A stretch of 64,000 nt of DNA, taken from contig NZ_WHNW01000004.1 of assembly GCF_009362845.1 (NCBI RefSeq), positions 211,113-275,112 of the forward strand, read 5' to 3'. The stretch comes from Ostreibacterium oceani. GTDB taxonomy: Bacteria; Pseudomonadota; Gammaproteobacteria; Cardiobacteriales; Ostreibacteriaceae. The translations under genes and the position numbers were made by a program. Below are positions 55,632 to 64,000 of the stretch, piece after piece (the stretch's first letter is position 1; each line of letters opens with the position of its first letter). The notes beneath the pieces were generated by a model. It saw only the letters and a program-made list of their open reading frames with translations. It ran no database searches and was not told the DNA's origin.

Positions 55632-55970
55632 TCAGTAAACACGGATTTTTTCAGCAGCGGTGGTTTCCACAATAAATTGTCCTAGGCCTTTGAAATGAAA
55701 GTCTTCTTGGCCCAGTTGGCTGATTCGATAATTGCGGCGCTGAAAGGCGGCACTGCAAATGTGTAGGGCTATATCGGCTTCGTCAGCTAAATCAATCATG
55801 TCTTGGAAATTGTCACTATGCTCGTCTAGGGTGCCGATTGCGGTGGCATCGCCGTAAAAAAATACCTGTGAGATGGTGATTTGTGCGGCAATATCTGTGC
55901 AGAGTTGTACCAACGCTTGATTAAAACGTGGGCTTTCAACAGGGGCTGTAATCATGTAGGCATAGTGCAT
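55632..55970 (-). CDS. TusD/DsrE-like sulfur carrier
   Basis: A 112-aa DsrE-family protein: YMITAPVESPRFNQAL at the start, VFFYGDATAI, then ALHICSAAFQRRNY holding the likely persulfide cysteine (C72, matching E. coli TusD Cys78 by position), and FKGLGQFIVETTAAEKIRVY at the end as in TusD. It probably passes sulfur toward MnmA-dependent tRNA thiolation; mnmA is 2.3 kb away on the other strand. Confidence 0.75.
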   Translation of the reverse strand: MHYAYMITAPVESPRFNQALVQLCTDIAAQITISQVFFYGDATAIGTLDEHSDNFQDMIDLADEADIALHICSAAFQRRNYRISQLGQEDFHFKGLGQFIVETTAAEKIRVY

Positions 55971-56086
55971 AACGCCTCCTTAGTTCAGCAGGCCAGTAAG
56001 GGGGAATGCGCCTGCTATTGTCGGTTTAATGTTAGTTTGCAATGCGTTTATAATGCGCTTATAGTCACCTTGTAATCAACTGATGG

Positions 56087-57895
56087 TCAGTTTAGTAACG
56101 TCAAAAAGTCTAACGGGATAAGTAAAATCGCAACCCCTAAGAAAAACAAACTGATTGCTTTAAGCGATAGTTTATCAGTTAAGGCCATAATTACCAATAG
56201 GCAACCGAATCCTGCTTTGAATCCTGCCATCAAACTAAGCAATGGTGTCTGCCCAAAAGTCAGCAACTGTGGATTGGTAGCAAACGCCATCGGTAATAAG
56301 TAAAGCCCTAATCCTAGTCGCATGGCATGGACTGCCACCTTAGTCCAATCGGCATTAGCCATGGTCGCGGCGATAAAGACGGTGCCACAGACAGGCGGTG
56401 TAATGCAGGATAGCAGCGCATACCAATAAACGAATAAATGGGCGGTGAGTTGCGGCATGCCAAAACTGAGCAATATCGGCTCCGCAACCGCGATACAAAT
56501 AATATAGGCGGCAGTGGTTGGGATTTCCATGCCGAGGACAAGGCAGGTCAGCGCGGTTAGAATAAGTGCGACCGCATAGATGCCCGCAGAGAGCCCCAGA
56601 ATACCCGAAGCGATTTTAATGCCCAGCCCCGTTTGGTTAAGAATGCCAATGATAATACCGACGCAAATAATAATTGATGCCATCATGGCGATTTGTTGGG
56701 CTGCCAGCATCATGCAATCAATCACGCGGCGACCATATTGCCATAAGGATATTTTGCCAAAATCGGTGCCAATCAGTAAAGCGATTGCAGCAAATGCAGC
56801 AAGCCCCGCGCCGTATTGTGGTGTTTTTTGCGTGAAAAATAGCATGAATAATAAAATGCTAAAAGGAATTAAGAAAAACGGCAGTAGACGAGTAACGCTA
56901 GGCCAATCAGGGAGCTCAGATTTGGGGACGGGCTGTAAGTCGTATTTAGTTGATAGACGATCAACCCCAATCCACGCAATCACAAAAAATAAAATTGCGG
57001 GAACAAATGCCGCTGCCATGATGGTGGTGTAGCTGGTTTGCAATAACTCAACCATGACAAAAGCCCCTGCGCCCATGAGTGGCGGCATGATTTGTCCGCC
57101 GGTTGATGCCGTTGCCTCAACAGCGGCAGAAAGTGGTGCCGGGTAGCCTAGGCGTTTCATTGCGGGGATAGTAATCGCACCAGTTGATGCCACATTGGCG
57201 GATGCTGAGCCAGAAATTGAGCCAAATAGTGCCGACGATAAAATAGCCACTTTGGCCGCGCCTGCGCGATAATGGCCAGCAAGGCGTTGTGCGAGTGACA
57301 TAAAGGCGGTGCCACCTAAGCCACAGCTAATGGCCGCACCTAAAATAATAAAAACGGAAATCGTGTTGACCGAAGTCCCCGTTAACATGCCCCACAGCCC
57401 CGCTTCGGTTATCGTCAAGTCACCCAAAATCGCTTCAAAAGGAATATTGTGTCCGAGGTTGCCAGGAATATGGCGACCAAAGGCGGCATAAGCTATCGCG
57501 CACAACGCCACGATAGGGAGCGCTGCTTTGATTTGACGGCGCGCCATCTCTAGGGTGATGACGAGTAGAAGCCCTGCACCAATTAGCTGTGCGTGGCCGT
57601 ATAAAATACCATATTGCTCAACGACCTCGTTTCGATTGATGGCAATCCACGCGAGGATAATAACCGCCACAACCCCCAACGCATAGGAAAACAAACGATA
57701 CCACAGGGGTTTGTTGGCTAATTGTTGCACTGAAAAAAATGCCCACGGCACCGCAAATAGCATATGCAGGGGACGTGTGATTAAATTTGGTAATAATCCT
57801 GAAAAAATAAGCCACAAATGAAAAACCACCGTGATAACAGCGAGTGTGGCGAATAATTGTTGGGTGATTGGATGGGCTTGTTTGTAGTGGCTCAT
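56087..57895 (-). CDS. TRAP transporter fused permease (TAXI type)
   Basis: A 602-aa membrane protein with about 16 helices, the fused small (DctQ-like) and large (DctM-like) subunits found with TAXI binding proteins. Conserved large-subunit segments are FGSISGSASANVASTGAITIPAMKR, AVEATASTGGQIMPPLMGAGAF and LGMEIPTTAAYIICIAVAEP. It imports small carboxylates or amino acids with sodium. The binding protein is upstream on the same strand, separated by 316 bases with a hairpin. Substrate unknown. Confidence 0.93.
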   Translation of the reverse strand: MSHYKQAHPITQQLFATLAVITVVFHLWLIFSGLLPNLITRPLHMLFAVPWAFFSVQQLANKPLWYRLFSYALGVVAVIILAWIAINRNEVVEQYGILYGHAQLIGAGLLLVITLEMARRQIKAALPIVALCAIAYAAFGRHIPGNLGHNIPFEAILGDLTITEAGLWGMLTGTSVNTISVFIILGAAISCGLGGTAFMSLAQRLAGHYRAGAAKVAILSSALFGSISGSASANVASTGAITIPAMKRLGYPAPLSAAVEATASTGGQIMPPLMGAGAFVMVELLQTSYTTIMAAAFVPAILFFVIAWIGVDRLSTKYDLQPVPKSELPDWPSVTRLLPFFLIPFSILLFMLFFTQKTPQYGAGLAAFAAIALLIGTDFGKISLWQYGRRVIDCMMLAAQQIAMMASIIICVGIIIGILNQTGLGIKIASGILGLSAGIYAVALILTALTCLVLGMEIPTTAAYIICIAVAEPILLSFGMPQLTAHLFVYWYALLSCITPPVCGTVFIAATMANADWTKVAVHAMRLGLGLYLLPMAFATNPQLLTFGQTPLLSLMAGFKAGFGCLLVIMALTDKLSLKAISLFFLGVAILLIPLDFLTLLN

Positions 57896-58211
57896 GGGCT
57901 GATGCGGTGGCTAGGTTGTTATAGTGGGACAATAAGACGCGATAATAATAAAACGGGACAAGACATGAAAAAGATAACTATGAAGTAAGTATAAAGCAAT
58001 CAAAGGCAAGCGCCAGCCGTGATCAAATCTTGGCTGGCGTGCTTTGTGGTTAGCCTTATAGGCTTATCAGTAGGCTGCTTATCAGTAGGCTGCTTATCAA
58101 TAGATTACTTATCAAGGGGCTGCTTTACAATGGACTACTAAAGTGACTTGTTCAAGACGAGAAAGCCAGTCTATCCAAGCAACCAACCAATCAATCAATC
58201 AATCAGTCAAT
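57896..58211. other. Gap between TAXI binding protein and permease: hairpin and tandem repeats
   Basis: No gene. On the minus strand, transcription from the binding-protein gene meets ATCA-type 4-bp repeats (58181-58211), then five 15-bp units of gcttatcagtaggct type (58062-58136, the first two identical), then a stem with arms cgccagcc (58011-58018) and ggctggcg (58032-58039). The stem may protect the binding-protein message or partly terminate it, giving more binding protein than permease. Confidence 0.6.
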
Positions 58212-59165
58212 TTACTGCGGCGTGACGCTCGCATCAATGGTAAAGCCTGCTTCTTGGTAGTACCGCATAGCGCCAGGATGGATGGTTGTTTCAGCGTTAT
58301 TGATAAGTTCAGCTTGGACGCTATCCCACCATTTATTTTTCTCGCTGAGCGCGGTTTTTGCTTCCCAGTAGTTTTTGGTCAACGTGTAGGCAACCTCATC
58401 GCTGGTCTCTGTCGTGGTGTAAACAATGACGGGCAAGGTAATCGAAGATACGTCATAGTCAACGCCTTTGTAAGTACCCGCTGGGATGGTTACCACTGGG
58501 TCGCCGAGTTGCGTCAACTGTTCTGGCGAAGGTTGTAACAAGCGAATCGGCAATGCAGTAGACACTTCAACGATATTCGGTGTTGGCCATGACGACGCGG
58601 TCGTAAAACCATCGACTTGGCCATTTTTCATCGCTGGAATCGCGGCATTTAATTCGACATCGACAAATTCAACGCCTTCGATGCCTAATGCAGCTAATAC
58701 TTCTTCTGTTTTTCTAGAAGAAAACGACCCCTTGCCGATGACATATTTTTTGCCTGATAAGTCTTCTAGTGTTTTGACGCCAGACGCTTCTGATACGACA
58801 AATTGCATGTTCAAAGAAGGAATAGGGAATAGGGCGCGAATGTCGTTAAATTTTTCACTGGCTCGAAAGGGTTCTTCGCCCATTTTGGCTTGTTTGACTA
58901 ACGATGGTGGTGTGGTGAATAGATAGTTTTGTCCGCGTCTTGGTACTTCACTGACGTTTTGTACCGAGCCTTGGCTTTCCTCTACGGTGACGGAGATATT
59001 GCCGTCAGTAGCGGCTTTGATGGCTTCGGCATACTGTACCGCCATTTGGTAGTAAGACGAAGTGGATTTGGCTGATTTATAAGTGACCTGTGTGGTTTCG
59101 GCCACGCTGAATGAAAAAGCGCTGGCAACCAGACAGCCCGAGATGATAGCAAAAGATTTACGCAT
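58212..59165 (-). CDS. TAXI family TRAP transporter substrate-binding protein
   Basis: A 317-aa periplasmic protein with signal peptide (FAIISGCLVASAFSFSVAETT). The fold matches TAXI binding proteins: TYKSAKSTSSYYQMAVQYAEAI at the start, LSGKKYVIGKGSFSSRKTEEVL, VDGFTTASSWPTPNIVEVST in the middle and HPGAMRYYQEAGF at the end. It delivers the substrate to the fused permease encoded downstream. The ligand cannot be told from sequence. Confidence 0.92.
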   Translation of the reverse strand: MRKSFAIISGCLVASAFSFSVAETTQVTYKSAKSTSSYYQMAVQYAEAIKAATDGNISVTVEESQGSVQNVSEVPRRGQNYLFTTPPSLVKQAKMGEEPFRASEKFNDIRALFPIPSLNMQFVVSEASGVKTLEDLSGKKYVIGKGSFSSRKTEEVLAALGIEGVEFVDVELNAAIPAMKNGQVDGFTTASSWPTPNIVEVSTALPIRLLQPSPEQLTQLGDPVVTIPAGTYKGVDYDVSSITLPVIVYTTTETSDEVAYTLTKNYWEAKTALSEKNKWWDSVQAELINNAETTIHPGAMRYYQEAGFTIDASVTPQ

Positions 59166-59348
59166 AAGAAGACTCCTAGTTAATGGTTGTTAATTGTTAT
59201 TAGGTGGTGATAGGAATGGTCATTATAACCACAATTCATGTCGATTTAGAATAGATAATTCGTTTTTTATACGAACTTTTGCAAAAAATTCGGTATGATG
59301 TCGAGAGTAGCATCATTGACTTGTTTAAATCATAAATGAGAGGAAAAC

Positions 59349-60590
59349 ATGACGTCTAGCAATACAGATTATGTCTTTCGACTAAAGGATATCGTTACAG
59401 GCGCACAATTTTTATTTGTGGCTTTTGGTGCGTTGGTATTGGTTCCGATACTCACGGGGCTAGACCCAAACGTTGCGTTATTGACGGCAGGCATTGGTAC
59501 GCTGCTGTTTCAGTGGGTGACCAAAGGCAATATTCCCCCCATTTTTTTGGCAAGTTCGTTTGCCTTTATTGCGCCAATTCAAGTGGGTGTTGCACAGTGG
59601 GGAATTGCGAGTACTTTATCGGGGCTAATGGCCGCGGGTGTTTTTTATGTCATATTGAGTGTATTAATCCGCATTTTTGGCAAACAATTTATTCATAAAC
59701 TGTTGCCTGCGGTGGTGGTTGGCCCTGTCATTATGTCTATCGGGCTAATTTTGTCGCCAGTGGCCGTTAATATGGCGTTAGGCAAGACGGGCGATGGGGC
59801 GCAACAGTTAGTTGCACAATCGATTGCGTTACCACTGGCTGGGTTGACGTTGGCGGTCGTTTTGTTGGTGACTTTATTGGCACGCGGTTGGCTGAAATTA
59901 ATTCCTATTTTGGTTGGTATCGGTGTCGGGTATGTGGCGGCTATTGTGATTGGTTTAGTGGAATTTACGGCGGTATCGGAGGCGGCTTGGTTTTCGCTGC
60001 CGCAGTTTACGACACCAAAGTGGCATTGGGGCGCTATTTTATTGATTGTCCCAGTTGCGCTTGCGCCAGCGGTAGAGCACATTGGTGATATGCTGGCCAT
60101 ATCGAATGTGACGAAAAAGGATTATTTGCAAAAACCAGGCTTACATAAAACCTTATTGGGTGATGGTTTGGCAACGATGGCTGCTTCGGCGTTGGGTGGT
60201 CCGCCAAATACCACGTATTCAGAGGTTACTGGCGCGGTTACCATGACCAAGGCGTTTAATCCTGCAATAATGACTTGGGCGGCTATTGTGGCGATTAGCT
60301 TGGCGTTTTGTGGCAAGTTAGGGGCATTGTTAACGACCATTCCGATTCCAGTGATGGGCGGGGTGATGCTGTTGTTATTCGGTATGATTGCGGCGATTGG
60401 CATCAAAACAATGGTGATGCAGCAGGTTGATTTGGATTGCACGCGAAACTTGGCCATTGTCGCGATTGTGTTAGTATTTTCTATCGGTGGCATGGTATTT
60501 AATTTTGGTGAGATTAGCTTTGGTGGGATTGCGTTAGGTGCTGTTTTTGGCATAATGCTAAACTTGGTTTTGCCTAAGCCGAGGCAATAA
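59349..60590 (+). CDS. uraA: Uracil permease (NCS2 family)
   Basis: A 413-aa symporter with 14 membrane segments. The start GAQFLFVAFGALVLVPILTGL, the binding-site segments PVALAPAVEHIGDMLAISNV and GGPPNTTYSEVTGAVTMTKAFNP (with the conserved glutamates) and the FGMIAAIGIKTMV end match UraA-type uracil:proton symporters. It lies near dcd but no pyrimidine operon is visible. The upstream gap holds a small dyad (ttcgt-ttttttat-acgaa, near 59259-59275). Confidence 0.9.
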   Translation: MTSSNTDYVFRLKDIVTGAQFLFVAFGALVLVPILTGLDPNVALLTAGIGTLLFQWVTKGNIPPIFLASSFAFIAPIQVGVAQWGIASTLSGLMAAGVFYVILSVLIRIFGKQFIHKLLPAVVVGPVIMSIGLILSPVAVNMALGKTGDGAQQLVAQSIALPLAGLTLAVVLLVTLLARGWLKLIPILVGIGVGYVAAIVIGLVEFTAVSEAAWFSLPQFTTPKWHWGAILLIVPVALAPAVEHIGDMLAISNVTKKDYLQKPGLHKTLLGDGLATMAASALGGPPNTTYSEVTGAVTMTKAFNPAIMTWAAIVAISLAFCGKLGALLTTIPIPVMGGVMLLLFGMIAAIGIKTMVMQQVDLDCTRNLAIVAIVLVFSIGGMVFNFGEISFGGIALGAVFGIMLNLVLPKPRQ

Positions 60591-60652
60591 GTACAGGGCA
60601 ATAAGTACAGAGCGATAAAGTCAAGGCAATGAATCTAAGGCAATAAAATCAA
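60583..60652. repeat. 14-bp tandem repeat starting in the uraA stop codon
   Basis: Five 14-bp units: ggcaataagtacag twice, then agcgataaagtcaa, ggcaatgaatctaa and ggcaataaaatcaa. The first unit includes the last codon and TAA of uraA, so the array seems to have grown from the gene end. Confidence 0.8.
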
Positions 60653-60682
60653 AAAAAATAGTGAATAAAAAAGAGGGGTACG

Positions 60683-61738
60683 ATGGTATCAATTAACATC
60701 CAAGAGCTAGAGAATATGGCGCTCAACGCCGACGTGACACGAGTTGGTGATATTGCACAATTCAAACAAATGGGTGACCAGATCACGGTGACATTGGGGC
60801 TTTACAGCCATGCACTAGAAACCCAGCTGGAGCAGCTATTAGCACACCGTTATCCCGGGCTAAAGGTCACGATAGCTACGCGCGTTGAAGCGAAAAAAAC
60901 GCAACCCAACACGGTTGCCAAAAAAGGCGTGAAAAATATCATTGCGGTGGCGTCTGGCAAAGGCGGTGTCGGAAAATCGTCAACGGCGATTAATTTAGCA
61001 TTGGCGCTTTCTCAGTTTGGTGCGCGCGTTGGGCTATTAGATGCTGACATCTATGGCCCTAGCCAGCCGACGATGCTAGGTAAACAAACACGCCCCGAAA
61101 TGCAAGATGATAAAACCATGCGACCGGTTATCGCACACGGATTACAGACTAACTCAATTGGCTATTTGGTCGATGGTGATAGCGCGATGATATGGCGCGG
61201 TCCAATGGTGACGGCTGCGTTGCAGCAATTGCTCAATGACACGGCGTGGGATAATGTCGATTATTTATTGATTGACTTACCACCAGGTACTGGCGATATT
61301 CAGCTGACGATGGCGCAAAAAATGCCAATTACAGGTGCTGTGGTGGTGACGACACCTCAGGATATTTCGTTGATTGATGCCAGACGTGCCGTGGCGATGT
61401 TTAATAAAATGCAAATCGATAATTTGGGTATCATTGAAAATATGAGTACCCATATTTGTGAGCAGTGTGGGCACGAGTCGCCAATTTTTGGACACGAGGG
61501 TGGGCAGCGATTGGCGGCGCAGTTTACGATTCCTTTTTTAGGCGATGTGCCGTTAGACAGACGATTGCGGGAAAGCTTAGACGCAGGTTTGCCGTTAGTC
61601 AGTGCAGAGGCGGACCACCCGATTAGTCAGCGTTATCGTGATATTGCGATGAAAATTGCGATTGAAATCGCAAAAAAGCCTAAGGGGTATAGCCAAGCGT
61701 TTGGTAAAATTGCGGTAGAAAATAAACCCAACCAGTAA
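60683..61738 (+). CDS. mrp: Iron-sulfur cluster carrier protein Mrp/ApbC
   Basis: A 351-aa P-loop ATPase with an N-terminal MIP18-like domain (residues ~1-70), the deviant Walker A ASGKGGVGKSSTAINLALAL, DADIYGPSQPTMLG, LLIDLPPGTGDIQLT, and the cluster-binding CEQCG pair. It carries Fe-S clusters to apoproteins as a dimer. The mrp-dcd order is seen in gammaproteobacteria. Confidence 0.95.
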   Translation: MVSINIQELENMALNADVTRVGDIAQFKQMGDQITVTLGLYSHALETQLEQLLAHRYPGLKVTIATRVEAKKTQPNTVAKKGVKNIIAVASGKGGVGKSSTAINLALALSQFGARVGLLDADIYGPSQPTMLGKQTRPEMQDDKTMRPVIAHGLQTNSIGYLVDGDSAMIWRGPMVTAALQQLLNDTAWDNVDYLLIDLPPGTGDIQLTMAQKMPITGAVVVTTPQDISLIDARRAVAMFNKMQIDNLGIIENMSTHICEQCGHESPIFGHEGGQRLAAQFTIPFLGDVPLDRRLRESLDAGLPLVSAEADHPISQRYRDIAMKIAIEIAKKPKGYSQAFGKIAVENKPNQ

Positions 61739-61783
61739 ACGGCGGTCTGTTATCGTGGGTAGTGCCACGAAATAGCAGATAAA

Positions 61784-61839
61784 AATTGATTGAAGACAAT
61801 TGACTGAAGACAATCAACTGAAAATAATTGACTGAGCAG
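61784..61839. repeat. 14-bp tandem repeat between mrp and dcd
   Basis: Four units: aattgattgaagac, aattgactgaagac, aatcaactgaaaat and aattgactgagcag. Same period as the arrays at 43414 and 60583 but unrelated sequence. Confidence 0.8.
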
Positions 61840-61882
61840 TCATTTGACGAGGCAGTCACTGGATTAATACGAGGCATTAAGA

Positions 61883-62455
61883 ATGACAATTAAAAGCGAT
61901 AAATGGATAAAAAAAATGGCAACCGAACAGGACATGATTTCGCCGTTTGAAGCAGGGCAAGTTCGCGTCGGTCACGACGGTAAAGCGGGTGGCATTTCTT
62001 ATGGTACGTCGAGTTATGGCTATGATGTCCGCTGCGCCCGTGAATTCAAAATATTCACCAATATTAATTCATCGGTGGTTGATCCGAAAAATTTTGATGA
62101 AAACAGCTTTGTGGATATTGTATCTGACGTTTGTATTATTCCGCCGAATTCCTTTGCTTTGGCGCATACGGTTGAATATTTTAAAATTCCACGCGATGTG
62201 CTGACTATTTGTTTGGGGAAATCGACCTATGCGCGTTGCGGTATTATTGTTAACGTGACCCCGCTAGAACCTGAGTGGGAAGGCCATGTCACGCTAGAGT
62301 TTTCGAATACTACCCCATTACCTGCCAAGATTTATGCAGGTGAAGGCGTTGCCCAGATGTTGTTTTTTCAATCAGATGAAGTTTGCGACACCTCTTATAA
62401 AGACCGCGCAGGAAAATACCAAGGGCAAACAGGCGTGACATTACCCAAATCATAA
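61883..62455 (+). CDS. dcd: dCTP deaminase
   Basis: A 190-aa enzyme converting dCTP to dUTP for thymidylate synthesis. It is of the short clade beginning [20 protein letters not shown], with the conserved [41 protein letters not shown] (catalytic Glu in the following [10 protein letters not shown]) and a C-terminal [12 protein letters not shown] lid. Full length. Short repeats (gacaataa units, about 62459-62490) fill the gap to the next gene. Confidence 0.96.
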   Translation: MTIKSDKWIKKMATEQDMISPFEAGQVRVGHDGKAGGISYGTSSYGYDVRCAREFKIFTNINSSVVDPKNFDENSFVDIVSDVCIIPPNSFALAHTVEYFKIPRDVLTICLGKSTYARCGIIVNVTPLEPEWEGHVTLEFSNTTPLPAKIYAGEGVAQMLFFQSDEVCDTSYKDRAGKYQGQTGVTLPKS

Positions 62456-62519
62456 CTGAGACAATAATCGAGGCAATAAACGAGACAATAATGCCAGTTG
62501 ACATGAACGGTAAGGATTT

Positions 62520-64000
62520 ATGCGGATAAAGGGCGCAGGGGCTGTGGCGAATGTCGGATTTGTCGCCAGAAAGCTTGGTGCGGCACTTGTGCGCTTGGTA
62601 ATGCTTGCGGTAATGCTTGCGGCAATGACGGCAAGTGCGCAGGATACGCAACCTGACGCCCCTCAGCAATCGACAACGCAGCAATCGACAACCCAGCAAC
62701 CCACAACCCAGCAACCCGTGTCTTCGACAACGGCATCGCTTGTCGATAAAATTCAACAAATTACTGAGTTGGCGGGACAAATCGAGACAGACTTGGCGCA
62801 GGCTGATACACTGATGGAGCAAGCCACTGTTTTAGAATCGCTTCCCATTGATGCGGCGACAATTGAATCACGAATTCAGCAGCTAACTAGCGACACAGTA
62901 ACGCTGCAGCAGATGGCACAAACCAATGAAATTAATGACAAAGTTGATAATTTTTGTCAGGCGTTGCAGCAGCACAATCAAACCTTGACGCAAGCAAAAA
63001 CACGGTATTATCAAGCGAACGATATGCTGGTGTCTGTCAATCAGCTGCTAGATAATCCTTTGAATAAAAACCAGTTGTCTGTGGAGAGCCTGGCGCTTCA
63101 CCAGCGATTGATCGAGCAGCTGCCTAATACGCTGACTGCGCTAGAGACCCAGCTTGGGGCATTTCAGTCACAGTTTGCGCGTTGCCAACATGCTAGTGAC
63201 GTGCTGACACGTTGGCAACAGGCACTAAGCGCTGCATTATCGCGTCAACAAAGTCCGTCTGGCAATGACCTGAATAAAAGGCGGTATCATGAAACACAGG
63301 CACAGTATAGCGCACAGGCGGCGGCCTTATTAGAAAAACTGCGACAGCAAAACCAATCCATGACGCTAACTGAAATCGCGGATTTGCAGGGTGAAATTTA
63401 TCAACAATCCTTATTGGCAACGCTATCGGAAATGGATAGCCAGATTGCGGATATTCTCACCCAAGAAGCCTTGATGTTAAGCCATCGGGGTAACCTCTCC
63501 GCACAATCACTAGAACAAATGAGCGCCCGCCTTAACGAGGTTAATAGCGCTATTTCCGCCTTAGAGAACTTGCAAAAAACACTGGTACAACACGCACAAC
63601 AATACAGCGCACGCAGTGAAATTGTCGGTGAGGACGAGCTAATCAGTGCTGCATTGGCGCTGCGTAAAAGAACAATTGATTATCAATTGCTACAGCTGAC
63701 GGCGAGCGCTGAAGCACTCGGTCAGCAAGTCGCGAATAAAAAACAGCAGAGCTTATTGGTACAAACCGATTTTTATCATCCACAAACACTGCGCGCGGCT
63801 TGGCAGCAAGTGCCTTCTTCGTTGGCGTTAATTGCCTTTCAAGTAAAGATTAGCGTACAAAACCTATTCAAAAAAATGACAGAAAATATCGCCAAGACGG
63901 CTTTGTTGCTGCTTGGTTTGCTGGTGTGTCTGTTGATTTGGATTAAATTAAGCCAACGGCTTGTTTGGGGTGCGAGCAAAACAACCCTTGCCAAACTCAC
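62520..64000 (+). CDS. Large coiled-coil membrane protein, mechanosensitive-channel-like, 5' part
   Basis: Open from ATG 62520 to the window edge (493 codons). A hydrophobic signal (LVRLVMLAVMLAAMTASA) leads to a Gln/Thr/Pro-rich repetitive linker (QQSTTQQ, QQPTTQQP) from 9-15-bp slippage, then long Gln-rich alpha-helical coiled coils (about residues 75-435), then a first membrane helix (TALLLLGLLVCLLIWIKL, about residue 460). That layout matches the periplasmic N-terminal part of large MscS-family channels (MscK/DUF3772-like), but the channel domain is beyond the window, so the assignment is tentative. Confidence 0.6.
   Translation, partial: MRIKGAGAVANVGFVARKLGAALVRLVMLAVMLAAMTASAQDTQPDAPQQSTTQQSTTQQPTTQQPVSSTTASLVDKIQQITELAGQIETDLAQADTLMEQATVLESLPIDAATIESRIQQLTSDTVTLQQMAQTNEINDKVDNFCQALQQHNQTLTQAKTRYYQANDMLVSVNQLLDNPLNKNQLSVESLALHQRLIEQLPNTLTALETQLGAFQSQFARCQHASDVLTRWQQALSAALSRQQSPSGNDLNKRRYHETQAQYSAQAAALLEKLRQQNQSMTLTEIADLQGEIYQQSLLATLSEMDSQIADILTQEALMLSHRGNLSAQSLEQMSARLNEVNSAISALENLQKTLVQHAQQYSARSEIVGEDELISAALALRKRTIDYQLLQLTASAEALGQQVANKKQQSLLVQTDFYHPQTLRAAWQQVPSSLALIAFQVKISVQNLFKKMTENIAKTALLLLGLLVCLLIWIKLSQRLVWGASKTTLAKL

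Noticed and set aside
58062-58136. Possible CRISPR-like array
   Set aside because: Units are 15 bp, directly adjacent without spacers, and degenerate; no cas genes are present.

Overview
The window reads as chromosome of a gammaproteobacterium. The evidence is gene order: dprA-smg-topA next to def-fmt-rsmB, mnmA followed by hflD (a gammaproteobacterial gene), a Gly-Gly-Cys tRNA run with encoded CCA ends, and an mrp-dcd pair. I cannot name the genus. Housekeeping blocks alternate with accessory blocks.

Layout. 0.1-1.3 kb: a secreted von Willebrand A protein. 1.7-13.7 kb: an accessory locus that looks like an expanded type III restriction-modification system (SNF2-type helicase, KilA-N protein, a GxxExxY gene broken by a stop codon, type III Mod, RhuM, type III Res), with overlapping genes and two small repeat elements. 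13.8-15.3 kb: arsR-arsC-arsH without a visible efflux pump. 15.5-21.3 kb, minus strand: LysM lipoprotein, dprA, smg, topA, with a terminator-like hairpin inside the start of dprA. 21.5-25.0 kb: def, fmt, rsmB and three tRNAs.

25.1-40.4 kb is the most unusual part. A 2056-aa surface protein, apparently two secreted proteins fused in one frame, is followed by a 1061-aa transglutaminase-like protein with a hydrophobic C-terminal domain after an SGGLNG motif. Behind it lies a tandem array of displaced cassettes. Each repeats part of the conserved pre-toxin region, then a different hydrophobic C-terminal domain, then a small membrane protein. Four such cassettes and a truncated fifth copy are present, and most lack a usable start codon. 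I read this as a polymorphic toxin-immunity system with a silent cassette store. Toxicity is inferred, not shown.

40.4-54.0 kb: a Sel1-repeat protein, typA, then purL-purF-purM-purN-purD, a cluster whose order and PurL/PurN type look Gram-positive, followed by mnmA and hflD. 54.2-59.2 kb: an MsrQ-like membrane protein, a small basic ORF with a terminator hairpin inside it (ArfA-like architecture), a TusD/TusC-like pair and a TRAP transporter of the TAXI class. 59.3-64.0 kb: uracil permease, mrp, dcd and the 5' part of a large coiled-coil membrane protein that runs off the window.

A genome-wide habit shows in the intergenic DNA: short tandem arrays, mostly of 12-15 bp units and each of unrelated sequence, often starting at the 3' end of a gene.
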